The notes under the pieces: generated by a model
Told to the model about the DNA's origin: nothing
The model's database searches: none
The model's input: the letters and a program-made list of their open reading frames with translations, nothing else
Shown here: positions 24,369 through 32,570 of the stretch, piece by piece
Numbering within the stretch: position 1 is the first letter of the stretch
Layout of the letters: each line of letters starts with the position of its first letter
Translations under genes and position numbers: made by a program
Assembly (NCBI RefSeq): GCF_001613005.1
Contig: NZ_BDBN01000070.1
Location: 1-56,164 of the forward strand
Reading direction: 5' to 3'
DNA: 56,164 nt
DNA from: Nocardia nova NBRC 15556
GTDB taxonomy: Bacteria > Actinomycetota > Actinomycetes > Mycobacteriales > Mycobacteriaceae

Positions 24369-25640
24369 GTGTCTGCGACATCGCGTTCTCACTCAACTGC
24401 ACCTCGCCGCGTCAGACGGTCGCTGCGTCATATGCTCGGTGCGGTGTGTGCCGTCGTGATTGCCGCCGGTGTGGTGTCGCCCGGCGGGGCGGGCGCGGAG
24501 CCGGGGCAGACGTGGTCGGGGGTATGGGCGTCGGCGCCTTCGGGAGCGAGTTATCCGCCGGTCGCGAATCAGTCGTTCCGGACGATCGTGCATCCGTCGA
24601 TCGGGGGCCGGGCGGTTCGAATCACGTTGTCCAACGAGTATGGGAACGCGCCGGTCACCTTCGATGCGGTCTCGGTGGCGCTGCGCGGTCGGGGCGCCGA
24701 AGTCCGGTCCGCAACGGCGCGGCCGGTCACCTTCGGTGGTGCTGCCCGGGTCGTGGTGCCGGCGGGGGCGACGGCGTTCAGCGATGCGGCGACGCTGGAG
24801 TTCGGTTTCGGTGACGATCTGGCGGTCTCCTACCACGTGCCGCAGGTGGGAGCGCAGGTCACCGGAAGCGGTGTGACGGCGTTCGACAAGACCGGCTACG
24901 CCACCCTTCCTGGTGCGGGCGACCGGACCGGCGACAGCTCCGGCGCGGCGTTCGCCATGACGAATACCTGGGTGCCATTCCTGGCCCGTGTCGACGCCGA
25001 CAGTCCGGGGACCAGCGGAACGGTTGTCGCACTGGGTGACTCCATCACCGAAGGGACGCTGTCCGCGCCCGACACCAACACCGACTACCCCGCGCGTCTG
25101 GCCGCGCGGATGCGCGCGGCCGGAATTCCGTTGTCGGTGGTCAACGCCGGAATCGGAGGCAATACGGTGCTGCCGTGCGGCTCCGTCGAGCCGCTGTTCG
25201 GGCGCTCGGCGCTGGACCGGTTCGCTCGTGATGTCCTGGCGGTGCCGAACGTGCGCACGGTGCTGATCAACGAGGGCGGCAACGACATTCGCTACTGCGG
25301 CCGCACGGCCGCCGACATCATCGCCGGATTGCACCAGTTGATCGACACCGCACACACCGCCGGACTGAAAGTTCCACTGGGAACCTACATTCCGCGAGTG
25401 TCGCGCACGGTGCTCGGGGCCGACGCGCTGCCCGATTCGCTCGGTGACGATCAGCGTCAAGCGCCCAATGCCTGGATCCGGTCACGCACCGACGTCACCG
25501 TCGTCGACTTCGACCGTGCCCTCGTCGACGCGACCGGGACCCGCCAGCGACCCGAGACCGGGACGCTGGATTCGGTCCATCCCGGCGCCGCCGGATACGA
25601 CATGATGGCCGCGACCGTCCCTCTCGACGCGCTCCGGTAG
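24369..25640 (+). CDS. Secreted SGNH/GDSL-family hydrolase
   Basis: A 423-aa exported esterase or lipase. A Sec signal peptide is visible: basic RRVRRSLRH, hydrophobic core to about residue 38, and a probable cleavage after AGA at 43. A beta-rich N-terminal region of about 180 residues precedes the SGNH domain, whose Ser block is VVALGDSITEG, with Gly in NAGIGGN, Asn in NEGGND and Asp/His in DSVHPGAAGY. GTG 24369 is preceded by GAAGGG at 6 nt. Two Cys (PCGS, YCGR) could form a disulfide. It may release a substrate or a carbon source outside the cell; control by the TetR protein at 26567 is suggested by a shared operator. Confidence 0.86.
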   Translation: MSATSRSHSTAPRRVRRSLRHMLGAVCAVVIAAGVVSPGGAGAEPGQTWSGVWASAPSGASYPPVANQSFRTIVHPSIGGRAVRITLSNEYGNAPVTFDAVSVALRGRGAEVRSATARPVTFGGAARVVVPAGATAFSDAATLEFGFGDDLAVSYHVPQVGAQVTGSGVTAFDKTGYATLPGAGDRTGDSSGAAFAMTNTWVPFLARVDADSPGTSGTVVALGDSITEGTLSAPDTNTDYPARLAARMRAAGIPLSVVNAGIGGNTVLPCGSVEPLFGRSALDRFARDVLAVPNVRTVLINEGGNDIRYCGRTAADIIAGLHQLIDTAHTAGLKVPLGTYIPRVSRTVLGADALPDSLGDDQRQAPNAWIRSRTDVTVVDFDRALVDATGTRQRPETGTLDSVHPGAAGYDMMAATVPLDALR

Positions 25641-25643
25641 GTG

Positions 25644-26465
25644 TCAGCCGCGCATCGCCGCCCGCAACGTGGCCACCACTCCGCCGTCGACGAGCAGGTC
25701 CGTGCCGGTGACGAAGCTGGTTGCGGGGTCGAGCAGGAACGCGGCCGCGGCGGCGATGTCCTCGGCGGTGCCGATGCGGTCGGATGCGGAGCGGGCGATC
25801 ATCTCCCGCATCTGCTCTCCGGACGCACCGGCCAGTTCGTCGCGCCCCATCGCGGTGGCGATCACGCCCGGGCTGATCGAATTCACCCGGGCGCCCCGGC
25901 GGCCCCACGCCGCGGCCGCGGCGCGCACGCGCAGGATCGCGCCCCGCTTGGCCAGCGGATAGGCCAGCATCGGATGCAACGCCAGCTCCGGATTCAGCAA
26001 TGACAGCGAACCCAGGTCAGCGCTCGGCGTGAACGCCAGGGCATCCTCCTGCTCGGCCGTGAGCTGCGTCAGGTGCCCGGCCATGCTCGCGATCACGACA
26101 CCCGCCCCGCCTGGTGCCATCACGGCCCCGAATTCGTCGAGAACATAAGCGGCGCCGGACAAGTCGACCCGCATGATCGTCTCGGTCGAGGCGTGCACCG
26201 GTGACACCCCGGACGTGTGCGCGAGATGACGGACGGGGCCGGCGTCGGCAGCGGCCGTGGCCAGCGCGGCCACCGACGCCGGATCACCCACATCCACCCG
26301 ATGGGTACTCACGTCGAATCCCTGTTCGCGCAACTGGTCCGCTGTGTCGGCAAGCAGGCGCTCATCGACATCGGCCAGCAGGAGATGTCTGCCGCTGCCG
26401 AGCCGGGACGCGATCGCGCGACCCATCCCTCCGACACCGATGACGACGCTGATATCCGTGCTCAC
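25644..26465 (-). CDS. SDR-family oxidoreductase
   Basis: A 273-aa short-chain dehydrogenase. The cofactor motif GVGGMGRAIA is near the N-terminus, the catalytic Ser is in VVIASMAGH and Tyr/Lys in YPLAK, with a roughly 40-residue insertion between Ser and Tyr compared with ordinary SDRs, and GTDLLVDGGV at the end. GTG 26465 has GGAGG eight nt upstream. It is divergent from the TetR gene and converges on the SGNH hydrolase with a 3-bp gap. The insertion resembles that of 3-alpha-hydroxysteroid-dehydrogenase-like SDRs, but the substrate is unknown. Confidence 0.8.
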   Translation of the reverse strand: MSTDISVVIGVGGMGRAIASRLGSGRHLLLADVDERLLADTADQLREQGFDVSTHRVDVGDPASVAALATAAADAGPVRHLAHTSGVSPVHASTETIMRVDLSGAAYVLDEFGAVMAPGGAGVVIASMAGHLTQLTAEQEDALAFTPSADLGSLSLLNPELALHPMLAYPLAKRGAILRVRAAAAAWGRRGARVNSISPGVIATAMGRDELAGASGEQMREMIARSASDRIGTAEDIAAAAAFLLDPATSFVTGTDLLVDGGVVATLRAAMRG

Positions 26466-26488
26466 TCGGTTTTCCTCCACCTCAACCA

Positions 26489-26513
26489 GTTACGAGACAA
26501 TTTGTACGGTAAC
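26489..26513. promoter_or_regulatory. TetR-type operator candidate, SDR / tetR intergenic
   Basis: GTTACGAGACAA-T-TTGTACGGTAAC is a 12-1-12 inverted repeat with 9 of 12 positions matching, centred between the divergent SDR and TetR genes. Its left arm is the exact inverse of the sequence upstream of the SGNH hydrolase. Confidence 0.65.
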
Positions 26514-26566
26514 TCGAGATGTCAGGCTTCGGTGGCGATCCGGCGTCGATTGCTAGCGTGGCTGCC

Positions 26567-27145
26567 ATGCCGAGTAGACGCGGGGGCCGGCCCCGCAGCG
26601 ATCGCGCCCACCGAGCGGTCCTGGAAGCCACCCGTGATCTGCTCACCCGCGATGGATACGACAGCCTGACCATCGACGCCATCGCAAGTCGTGCCGGAGT
26701 CGGACGCCAGACCGTCTACCGCTGGTGGCCCACGAAAGCGGCGGTGGTCGCCGAAGCCGTCACCGCCGGTTTCGGCGCCGCCGACATCCCGTCCCCTCCC
26801 GACACCGGCGATATCGCCGCCGACCTCGACACCTGGCTGAACCGGCAGATAGACACGCTGCGCGACCCACACCTGGCCGCCATGGTGCGCGCACTGGCCG
26901 CGGCCGCCGCCGAGAACAGCGATGACGCCGAACGCCTCTACGCGCTGGTCACCGGCCCGCTCCGGCAAGCGCTCACGCAACGCATGACCCGCGCCGCAGA
27001 ACTCGGTCAACTCCGCACCGACGCCGCGCTCGACACCTTCGCCGAGGCGCTCATCGCCCACCTGCTCTACCGGCTCCTCACCGGCACCCACCACACCACC
27101 GGCCATTTGACCGACCTGCTGCTCCATGGCGCCGTAGCGCGTTAG
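26567..27145 (+). CDS. TetR/AcrR-family transcriptional regulator
   Basis: A 192-aa protein with a typical TetR N-terminal HTH at about 8-60 (LLTRDGYDSLTIDAIASRAG, then TVYRWWPTK) and an all-helical C-terminal ligand domain of the TetR_C type. ATG 26567 (MPSRRGGRPRSD) is chosen because the upstream extension lies in the promoter region. There is no clear ribosome-binding site, so a leaderless or weakly translated mRNA is possible. Probably a repressor of the divergent SDR, itself and the SGNH hydrolase gene, based on the shared operator candidate. Confidence 0.85.
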   Translation: MPSRRGGRPRSDRAHRAVLEATRDLLTRDGYDSLTIDAIASRAGVGRQTVYRWWPTKAAVVAEAVTAGFGAADIPSPPDTGDIAADLDTWLNRQIDTLRDPHLAAMVRALAAAAAENSDDAERLYALVTGPLRQALTQRMTRAAELGQLRTDAALDTFAEALIAHLLYRLLTGTHHTTGHLTDLLLHGAVAR

Positions 27146-27257
27146 ACCGCGCCTGCGGTTCGAGCGCGTGCTCGGAATCGGTCGCGCCCCTCGGAGCTAC
27201 GCCTGTTCGGCCGTCCACTCCTGCACGGAAACGCCCAACATTGACCGGTCCATAAAT

Positions 27258-27270
27258 TTGGTCGTACCAT
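27258..27270. promoter_or_regulatory. FadR-type box D (maoC-citE promoter)
   Basis: TTGGTCGTACCAT, 32 bp before the maoC-like start. Its first 12 bases are identical to those of the box at 46984-46996 upstream of the crotonase operon. Confidence 0.65.
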
Positions 27271-27302
27271 ATAACAGTTAGGGCGATATGGAGGTAGGTA
27301 AC

Positions 27303-27755
27303 GTGGCTGGTGTGTGGTTCGACGAGTTGTCGGTGGGACAGAGGTTCGAGCATGCGATTCGGCGCACGGTGACCGAGACGGACAACGTGCTGTTCACGGC
27401 GATGACGCACAACCCGGCGCTGCTGCACCTCGACGAGGAGTACATGCAGGGGACGCAGTTCGGTCAGCGAATTGTGAACAGCGCGTTCACACTCGGGCTG
27501 ATGGTCGGGATCTCGGTGGGCGACACCACGCTGGGGACCGCTGTCGCCAACCTGGGCTGGGACGAGGTGCGCTTTCCCAAGCCGGTATTCCACGGCGACA
27601 CCCTGCATGTGGTGACCGAAGTCCTGGAACTGCGCGACTCCAAGTCGCGGCCGGATCAGGGGATCGTCGTGTTCTTGCATCAAGCGTTCAATCAGCGCGA
27701 CGAACTGGTCGCGTCGTGCAAGCGATCGGGTCTGCAGCGGAGGAAGCCGCAGTGA
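27303..27755 (+). CDS. MaoC-family enoyl-CoA hydratase (itaconyl/mesaconyl-CoA hydratase-like)
   Basis: A 150-aa single hot-dog hydratase. The catalytic region is NPALLHLDEEY followed by VNSAFTLGL. GTG 27303 has GGAGG eight nt upstream; ATG 27288 is in frame but lies before that site. It overlaps by GTGA with a CitE-type lyase, the same pairing as mycobacterial Rv2499c/Rv2498c (itaconyl-CoA hydratase and citramalyl-CoA lyase). A role in hydrating a branched unsaturated dicarboxylyl-CoA is therefore plausible, but other enoyl-CoAs are possible. Confidence 0.78.
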   Translation: MAGVWFDELSVGQRFEHAIRRTVTETDNVLFTAMTHNPALLHLDEEYMQGTQFGQRIVNSAFTLGLMVGISVGDTTLGTAVANLGWDEVRFPKPVFHGDTLHVVTEVLELRDSKSRPDQGIVVFLHQAFNQRDELVASCKRSGLQRRKPQ

Positions 27756-28642
27756 GCGCGCCGATCCGATCGTTCCTGTTCGTCCCCGGTGACAGCGAAC
27801 GAAAGATGAGCAAGATCGCCGAGTCGCCGGCCGACGCGGTGATCCTGGATCTCGAAGACGCTGTCAGCGCGAGCCGCAAATCGATGGCCCGGCAGCTGGT
27901 CGCGGACTTCCTCGGCGCCGAATCCGGCTCCGCACGCGGACCGCAACTATGGGTGCGGATGAATCCGCTCGGAACCGAGCATGCGCTGGCGGATCTGGCC
28001 GCGGTCGTCGCCGCGGGGCCTGCCGGGATCATGATTCCGAAGATCGACGGACCCGCCGACGTCGTACGCGTCCACGACTATCTCGAGGTGCTCGAGTGCG
28101 CCCACGGACTTCCGGCGGGCAGTATCCGGGTGCTGCCGGTGGCTACCGAGACGGCCCGCGCGCCGTTCCGGCTGGGCGATTTCGCCGACGCCGGGATCGC
28201 GCGGCTGTACGGATTGACCTGGGGTGCAGAGGATTTGAGCGCGGCGTTGGGCGCCTCCACGAATCTCGGGCCGACCGGGGACTGGGCGATCACCTATCGG
28301 ATCGTGCGTTCGCTGGCGTTGATGGCCGCGCGGGCGGCCGATGTCGAGGCCATCGAGACGCTGTATGTGGACATCCGCGACACCGAGGGGCTCGCGGAAT
28401 CGTGCCGTCGCGCCCGCGCCGAAGGATTCAGTGGCCGGATCGCGATCCATCCGGGCCAGGTCGACGCCATTAATGCCGCGTTCACTCCGACGAGCGACGA
28501 GGTGGACTACGCCCGCCGGGTCGTGGACGCGTTCACTGCGGACGTGGGAACCGTTGCGCTGGACGGGAAGATGCTCGATTTGCCGCATCTGAAGCAGGCC
28601 GAGCGAGTGCTCGCTCTGGCGGGCCACACCCGAGAATCCTGA
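27752..28642 (+). CDS. CitE/HpcH-family CoA-ester lyase
   Basis: A 296-aa TIM-barrel lyase. The N-terminal FLFVPGDSERKM, the metal-site motif VILDLEDAV and the later TWGAEDLS and IHPGQV blocks are hallmarks of the citrate-lyase-beta-like family (malyl-CoA and citramalyl-CoA lyases). It would cleave a 3-hydroxyacyl-CoA into acetyl-CoA (or propionyl-CoA) plus a keto acid. It is translationally coupled to the MaoC hydratase upstream. No alpha or gamma citrate lyase subunits are near, so it is not citrate lyase. Confidence 0.85.
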   Translation: MSAPIRSFLFVPGDSERKMSKIAESPADAVILDLEDAVSASRKSMARQLVADFLGAESGSARGPQLWVRMNPLGTEHALADLAAVVAAGPAGIMIPKIDGPADVVRVHDYLEVLECAHGLPAGSIRVLPVATETARAPFRLGDFADAGIARLYGLTWGAEDLSAALGASTNLGPTGDWAITYRIVRSLALMAARAADVEAIETLYVDIRDTEGLAESCRRARAEGFSGRIAIHPGQVDAINAAFTPTSDEVDYARRVVDAFTADVGTVALDGKMLDLPHLKQAERVLALAGHTRES

Positions 28643-28957
28643 CGCCGGTCGGTCGCCGGCGGCATGTCCTCCGCCCCACAGCTGCCGCCGTTTCACCGTC
28701 CTGCCGGCAGCGAACATGCGAGCCGATCGGTACACCGCGGCAGCGGACGCCGCTGTGATCGGCGTCATCATGCGTTCCATGGCTGGGTGCGGACGGCGCT
28801 GTGACCGTTTTGTCTATTTATTCGGCTGGATACTGCGCTGTACAGCGAAAACAGGCCTTCATTCGAGACCTTCACCATGACAAATGCTTGCGCTATTCGG
28901 TCCAACCATTCTAATCTTTGGACGAAGCGCGGGACATACCGATAGAGGATGGACACC
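28643..28957. other. Intergenic region before acyl-CoA ligase operon
   Basis: A 315-bp stretch without a credible coding frame. It is AT-richer over its last 150 bp and contains one FadR-type box, at 28897-28909, so it is probably the promoter of the ligase-thioesterase-oxidoreductase operon. Confidence 0.6.
28897..28909. promoter_or_regulatory. FadR-type box E (acyl-CoA ligase promoter)
   Basis: TCGGTCCAACCAT, GGT and ACC half-sites with a 3-bp spacer, 48 bp before the ligase start. Confidence 0.5.
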
Positions 28958-30649
28958 ATGACGAGCGAGCGGAATCTCGGCCGATACACCCAGGCGCAGA
29001 TCGAGGAGTTCTATGCGACCGGGCAGTGGGCCGACGTCAACTTCACCGAGTTGCTGCGCTCACGCGCCGGGGCGAATCCGGACAAGGTGTTCATCACCGA
29101 CGGCACATACGCCCTCACCTTCGCCGAGCTCTACGACACCTCGCAGCGCCTGGCGCTGGGCCTGCACCGCCGGGGTGTCCGCACGGGCGACCGTGTGGCC
29201 GTTCAACTTCCGAACTGGGCCGCTTTCGTGCTGGTCGCGGCGGCGCTCGCGCGGATCGGTGCGGTGATGGTTCCTATCATGCCGATCTACCGCAAGGACG
29301 AGGTGTCGCACGTGGTGTCGGACGCCTCGATCCGAATGGCGATCGCGCCCGCGCAGTTCAAAGGGTTCGACTACCTGTCGATGTTCGAGGAGATCCGCAA
29401 GGATTCCGACACCCTCGAGTCGATCGTCGCCGTGCGCGCGCCCCAGGACGCGCGCGACGCGCTGGCCGAACGCGGAATCACGGTGCTCGAGGATCTGATC
29501 GCCGCCGACGATTCCGCAAGCGTCGACGCGGCGCTCGACCTGCGTGTGCACCCGGACGATCCGTTCCTCATCGTCTATACCTCGGGCACGACCTCGCGCC
29601 CGAAAGGCTGCTTGCACACCTTCAATACCTATGCCTCCGGCGCGCGCGCCCTGTGTGTGGCGTTCGGCCATACCGAGGCGGATGTGCAGTTCGGGCCGTC
29701 ACCGATCACGCACACGACGGGTCTGGTGACCAGTGTGCTGATCCCGCTGGTCGCGGGTGCGTCGTCTCACCTGATGGCGGAGTGGAATCCGGAACGGGGC
29801 CTGGCCGAGATCGAGAAGTTCGGCTGCACAGCGGCGGTCACCGCGACCACCTTCCTGCAGACCCTGGTCGCGGCAGCCGAGGAACACCCGGAGTTCGACC
29901 TGTCCTCGCTGCGGGTGTGGGTATGCGCCGGTTCTCCGATCCCGGCGGCGGTCGTCGAGAACGCCAAGGCCAAGCTGCCGAGTACGAATGTGCTCTCGTT
30001 GTACGGACGCAGCGAGAATCTGTCGACGACGACGTGCCGCATCAACGGCGATCCGCGGCGGGCCATCACCTCCGACGGCACCGCGCTGCCGGGGTCGGAG
30101 GTGCGCATCGTCGGTCCCGACGGGAACGAGTTGCCGCGCGGAGCCGAGGGTGATATCGCCTATCGCGGTCCGGAACACATGATCGAGTATCTCAATCGCC
30201 CGGAGGAGACAGCTGAACTGTTCACGCCCGACGGGTTCTCGCGATCCGGCGATCTCGGGGTGATGGACGAGCAAGGCTATGTGCGAGTTACCGGTCGCAC
30301 CAAGGACATCGTGATTCGCGGCGGCATGAACATCAGTGTCCGCGAGGTCGAGGACAAGCTGGCCGACCACCCCGATCTGCTCGCGCTCGCCGTGGTGGGG
30401 ATGCCGGATGAGAAGCTGGGTGAGAAGGTGTGTTGCTATGTGGTCACCAAGGAAGGGCGCACCCCGCCGACCGTCGAGCAGTTGCGCACCTACCTCACCG
30501 ATCGTGGGGTCGCCATTCAGAAGACGCCCGAACGGGTCATCGCCGTCGACGAGCTGCCGATGACCGCGACCGGCAAGATTCAGAAGCACCTGCTGCGGAT
30601 GCGGGTCGCCGCCGAGCTGAACCAGCCGACAGCCGCGGGTGCCCGTTGA
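28958..30649 (+). CDS. Acyl-CoA ligase (AMP-forming)
   Basis: A 563-aa adenylating enzyme. The phosphate-binding motif TSGTTSRPKG is at residues 208-217; the A5-like YGRSEN, the A8 region GRTKDIVIRGGMNIS and the catalytic Lys540 in TATGKIQK follow. ATG 28958 is preferred over ATG 28949 because AGAGG is correctly spaced (9 nt) only for it. The family includes medium-chain and cyclohexanecarboxylate-CoA ligases. It likely activates the carboxylic acid produced by the P450/dehydrogenase steps. The next gene starts within its stop codon. Confidence 0.88.
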   Translation: MTSERNLGRYTQAQIEEFYATGQWADVNFTELLRSRAGANPDKVFITDGTYALTFAELYDTSQRLALGLHRRGVRTGDRVAVQLPNWAAFVLVAAALARIGAVMVPIMPIYRKDEVSHVVSDASIRMAIAPAQFKGFDYLSMFEEIRKDSDTLESIVAVRAPQDARDALAERGITVLEDLIAADDSASVDAALDLRVHPDDPFLIVYTSGTTSRPKGCLHTFNTYASGARALCVAFGHTEADVQFGPSPITHTTGLVTSVLIPLVAGASSHLMAEWNPERGLAEIEKFGCTAAVTATTFLQTLVAAAEEHPEFDLSSLRVWVCAGSPIPAAVVENAKAKLPSTNVLSLYGRSENLSTTTCRINGDPRRAITSDGTALPGSEVRIVGPDGNELPRGAEGDIAYRGPEHMIEYLNRPEETAELFTPDGFSRSGDLGVMDEQGYVRVTGRTKDIVIRGGMNISVREVEDKLADHPDLLALAVVGMPDEKLGEKVCCYVVTKEGRTPPTVEQLRTYLTDRGVAIQKTPERVIAVDELPMTATGKIQKHLLRMRVAAELNQPTAAGAR

Positions 30650-31443
30650 GTTCGGCCTGCACGCCCGAATTTCTGATCAGTGGCGCTGAGGCGCTGGTGC
30701 GTGTGCGGCCGATCGGTCTGTCGTCGGACCGCGCGGAATTGGCTGTCCAGTCGGGTCCCTGGTTGCGGGACCCGGCTGCCGGTGTCAGCCGTGCCGCGCT
30801 CGCGGTGCCGCTCGATGATGTCACGGGATACATCGTCGCGGCGGCATCGCCGTGGGATAGATGGCCTGTGAGCCTCGGGATCCGGCTCGACCTGCTCGCT
30901 GATCCGCCGATGGACGGATCGTTGCTGGCGGTGACGGGTGAATTGATCGGCAGTGACGATCGCGGCGGGACGACTCGTGGCGTGGTGACCGATGCCGCCG
31001 GGACGGTCATCGCCTTGATCACCCAACGCTCGCACCTGCTGACGGTCGACGGGCCGCCCACGGCCCCCGCCGTGGAGTTCGATGCTCCCGTGGACGGTGT
31101 CTCCATCCGCAATGCCCTGGGCGTTCGTGAAAGTGCTTGCGGCGTCGTGGAATTGCCCGCGTCGGCCTTCGCCGCCAACGGCATCGGCAATGTGCACGGC
31201 GGAATCCTGCTCTGCGGAGCGGAATTCGCCGCCATGTCGGCGCTCGAAGCCGACGGCAGTGTGCGGACCGCAAGCATCGATATGGTCTTCGTCCGGCCGG
31301 GCGACGCGAAGGACACCACCACCTTCCGCGCCGAGGTAGCCCATCGTGGTCGGTCTCTCGCGGTGGTTCGAGTGGTCGCCGTGAACGCGTCGGGCAAGAC
31401 GTGCGCGGAGGCGACCGTGACCGTACAGCGGGAGATCCGATGA
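30646..31443 (+). CDS. Acyl-CoA thioesterase, double hot-dog (PaaI/4HBT-like)
   Basis: A 265-aa protein with two hot-dog halves. The second half carries the PaaI-type motif NGIGNVHGGILLCG; the first half is degenerate. It starts at TTG 30646, which overlaps the ligase stop (TTGA) and has no strong ribosome-binding site, so coupling is likely. Its stop overlaps the next start (ATGA). It would hydrolyse an acyl-CoA and may relieve CoA trapping by dead-end intermediates. Confidence 0.72.
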   Translation: MSSACTPEFLISGAEALVRVRPIGLSSDRAELAVQSGPWLRDPAAGVSRAALAVPLDDVTGYIVAAASPWDRWPVSLGIRLDLLADPPMDGSLLAVTGELIGSDDRGGTTRGVVTDAAGTVIALITQRSHLLTVDGPPTAPAVEFDAPVDGVSIRNALGVRESACGVVELPASAFAANGIGNVHGGILLCGAEFAAMSALEADGSVRTASIDMVFVRPGDAKDTTTFRAEVAHRGRSLAVVRVVAVNASGKTCAEATVTVQREIR

Positions 31444-32417
31444 AAGCGATCGTGATGTCGGACTTCGGCGGACCGGAGCAGTTGGTGTTCGGTGATGTCG
31501 ACGAGCCGATCGCCCGCAATGGTTGGGTCACGGTCGAATTGCGCGCGAGCGCGCTCAACTGGCACGACGTGCTGGTACGTCGCGGGCAGTATCGTTCGCC
31601 GCTGCCCCACACCCCTGGAGCGGACGGCGCCGGCGTGCGCACCGACACCGGCGAGGAGGTGGTCATCCTCCCGTCGCTGTTCTGGGGCGACAGCCACGAC
31701 GCCCCCGCGGCCGATTTCGAGATCCTGGGCGACCACGTGCCGGGAACCTATGCCGAACGGGTCTGCGTCCCGGAGCAGTGCCTGGCCCCCAAACCGGCCG
31801 GCTATTCCTGGGAAGAGGCAGCCGCGCTACCGCTCGTGGGCGTGACGTCCTACCGTGCCCTGGTGACCCGGGCCGGCCTGAGCGCCGGGGAATCGCTGCT
31901 CATCATCGGCGCCGGAGGCGGAGTCGCGACGATGGCATTGTCGCTGGCGACGGCCCTCGGCGCCCAGACATTCGTGACGGCATCGTCGGAGGAGAAGCTG
32001 GCCCGAGCCCGCAACAGCGGCGCCGCCGGCGGGGTTCTGCATACCGGCGACGACTGGCCGAATGAGGCAAAAGCGCTGTCCCCGGACGGAAATGGGTTCG
32101 ACGTCATCCTCGACCCGGTCGGCCTGTGGGACAGGTCGGTCGAAGCCCTGCGGCCCGGCGGGCGTGTGGTGGTTCTCGGCGCCAACGTCGCCGAACACGT
32201 GACCATGGACGTCCGCCGCTTTTTCTTCGGCCAATACAGCCTCCTGGGCACGACCATGGGCGGCCCGGGCGATTTCCGCGGCCTGCTGAACCTCGTCGCC
32301 ACCGGCGCTGTGGCCGCGCCGACCATCGCCGCCACCTATTCACTGGACGACGCCGCACAGGCGCATCGTCATCTGGAGGCGGGCAACGCGATCGGCAAAA
32401 TCGTGCTGGTTCCTTAA
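31440..32417 (+). CDS. Zinc-independent quinone oxidoreductase-like MDR enzyme
   Basis: A 325-aa medium-chain reductase of the quinone oxidoreductase group. The N-terminus MKAIVMSDFGGPEQL and the block ALNWHDVLVRRGQY are typical, the cofactor motif is IIGAGGGVATMA, and there are no structural-zinc cysteines. It probably reduces an enone or enoyl-CoA, or oxidises an alcohol, with NADPH/NADP. It is coupled by ATGA to the thioesterase. It may remove a conjugated double bond in the catabolic route. Confidence 0.8.
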   Translation: MKAIVMSDFGGPEQLVFGDVDEPIARNGWVTVELRASALNWHDVLVRRGQYRSPLPHTPGADGAGVRTDTGEEVVILPSLFWGDSHDAPAADFEILGDHVPGTYAERVCVPEQCLAPKPAGYSWEEAAALPLVGVTSYRALVTRAGLSAGESLLIIGAGGGVATMALSLATALGAQTFVTASSEEKLARARNSGAAGGVLHTGDDWPNEAKALSPDGNGFDVILDPVGLWDRSVEALRPGGRVVVLGANVAEHVTMDVRRFFFGQYSLLGTTMGGPGDFRGLLNLVATGAVAAPTIAATYSLDDAAQAHRHLEAGNAIGKIVLVP

Positions 32418-32570
32418 GTGGCAGGCCATATTTGAGATCGGCGCGCTAGAGACGAACCACCGCAAGACGTCGGAGGACCATGGCGAGCAGTCAATGCGCC
32501 CGCCTGCACCCAACGGCAGCGCGCGCCGGCCCGCGAACACGCTCACCCCGGCGTCCGCAATGGCCGGGTG

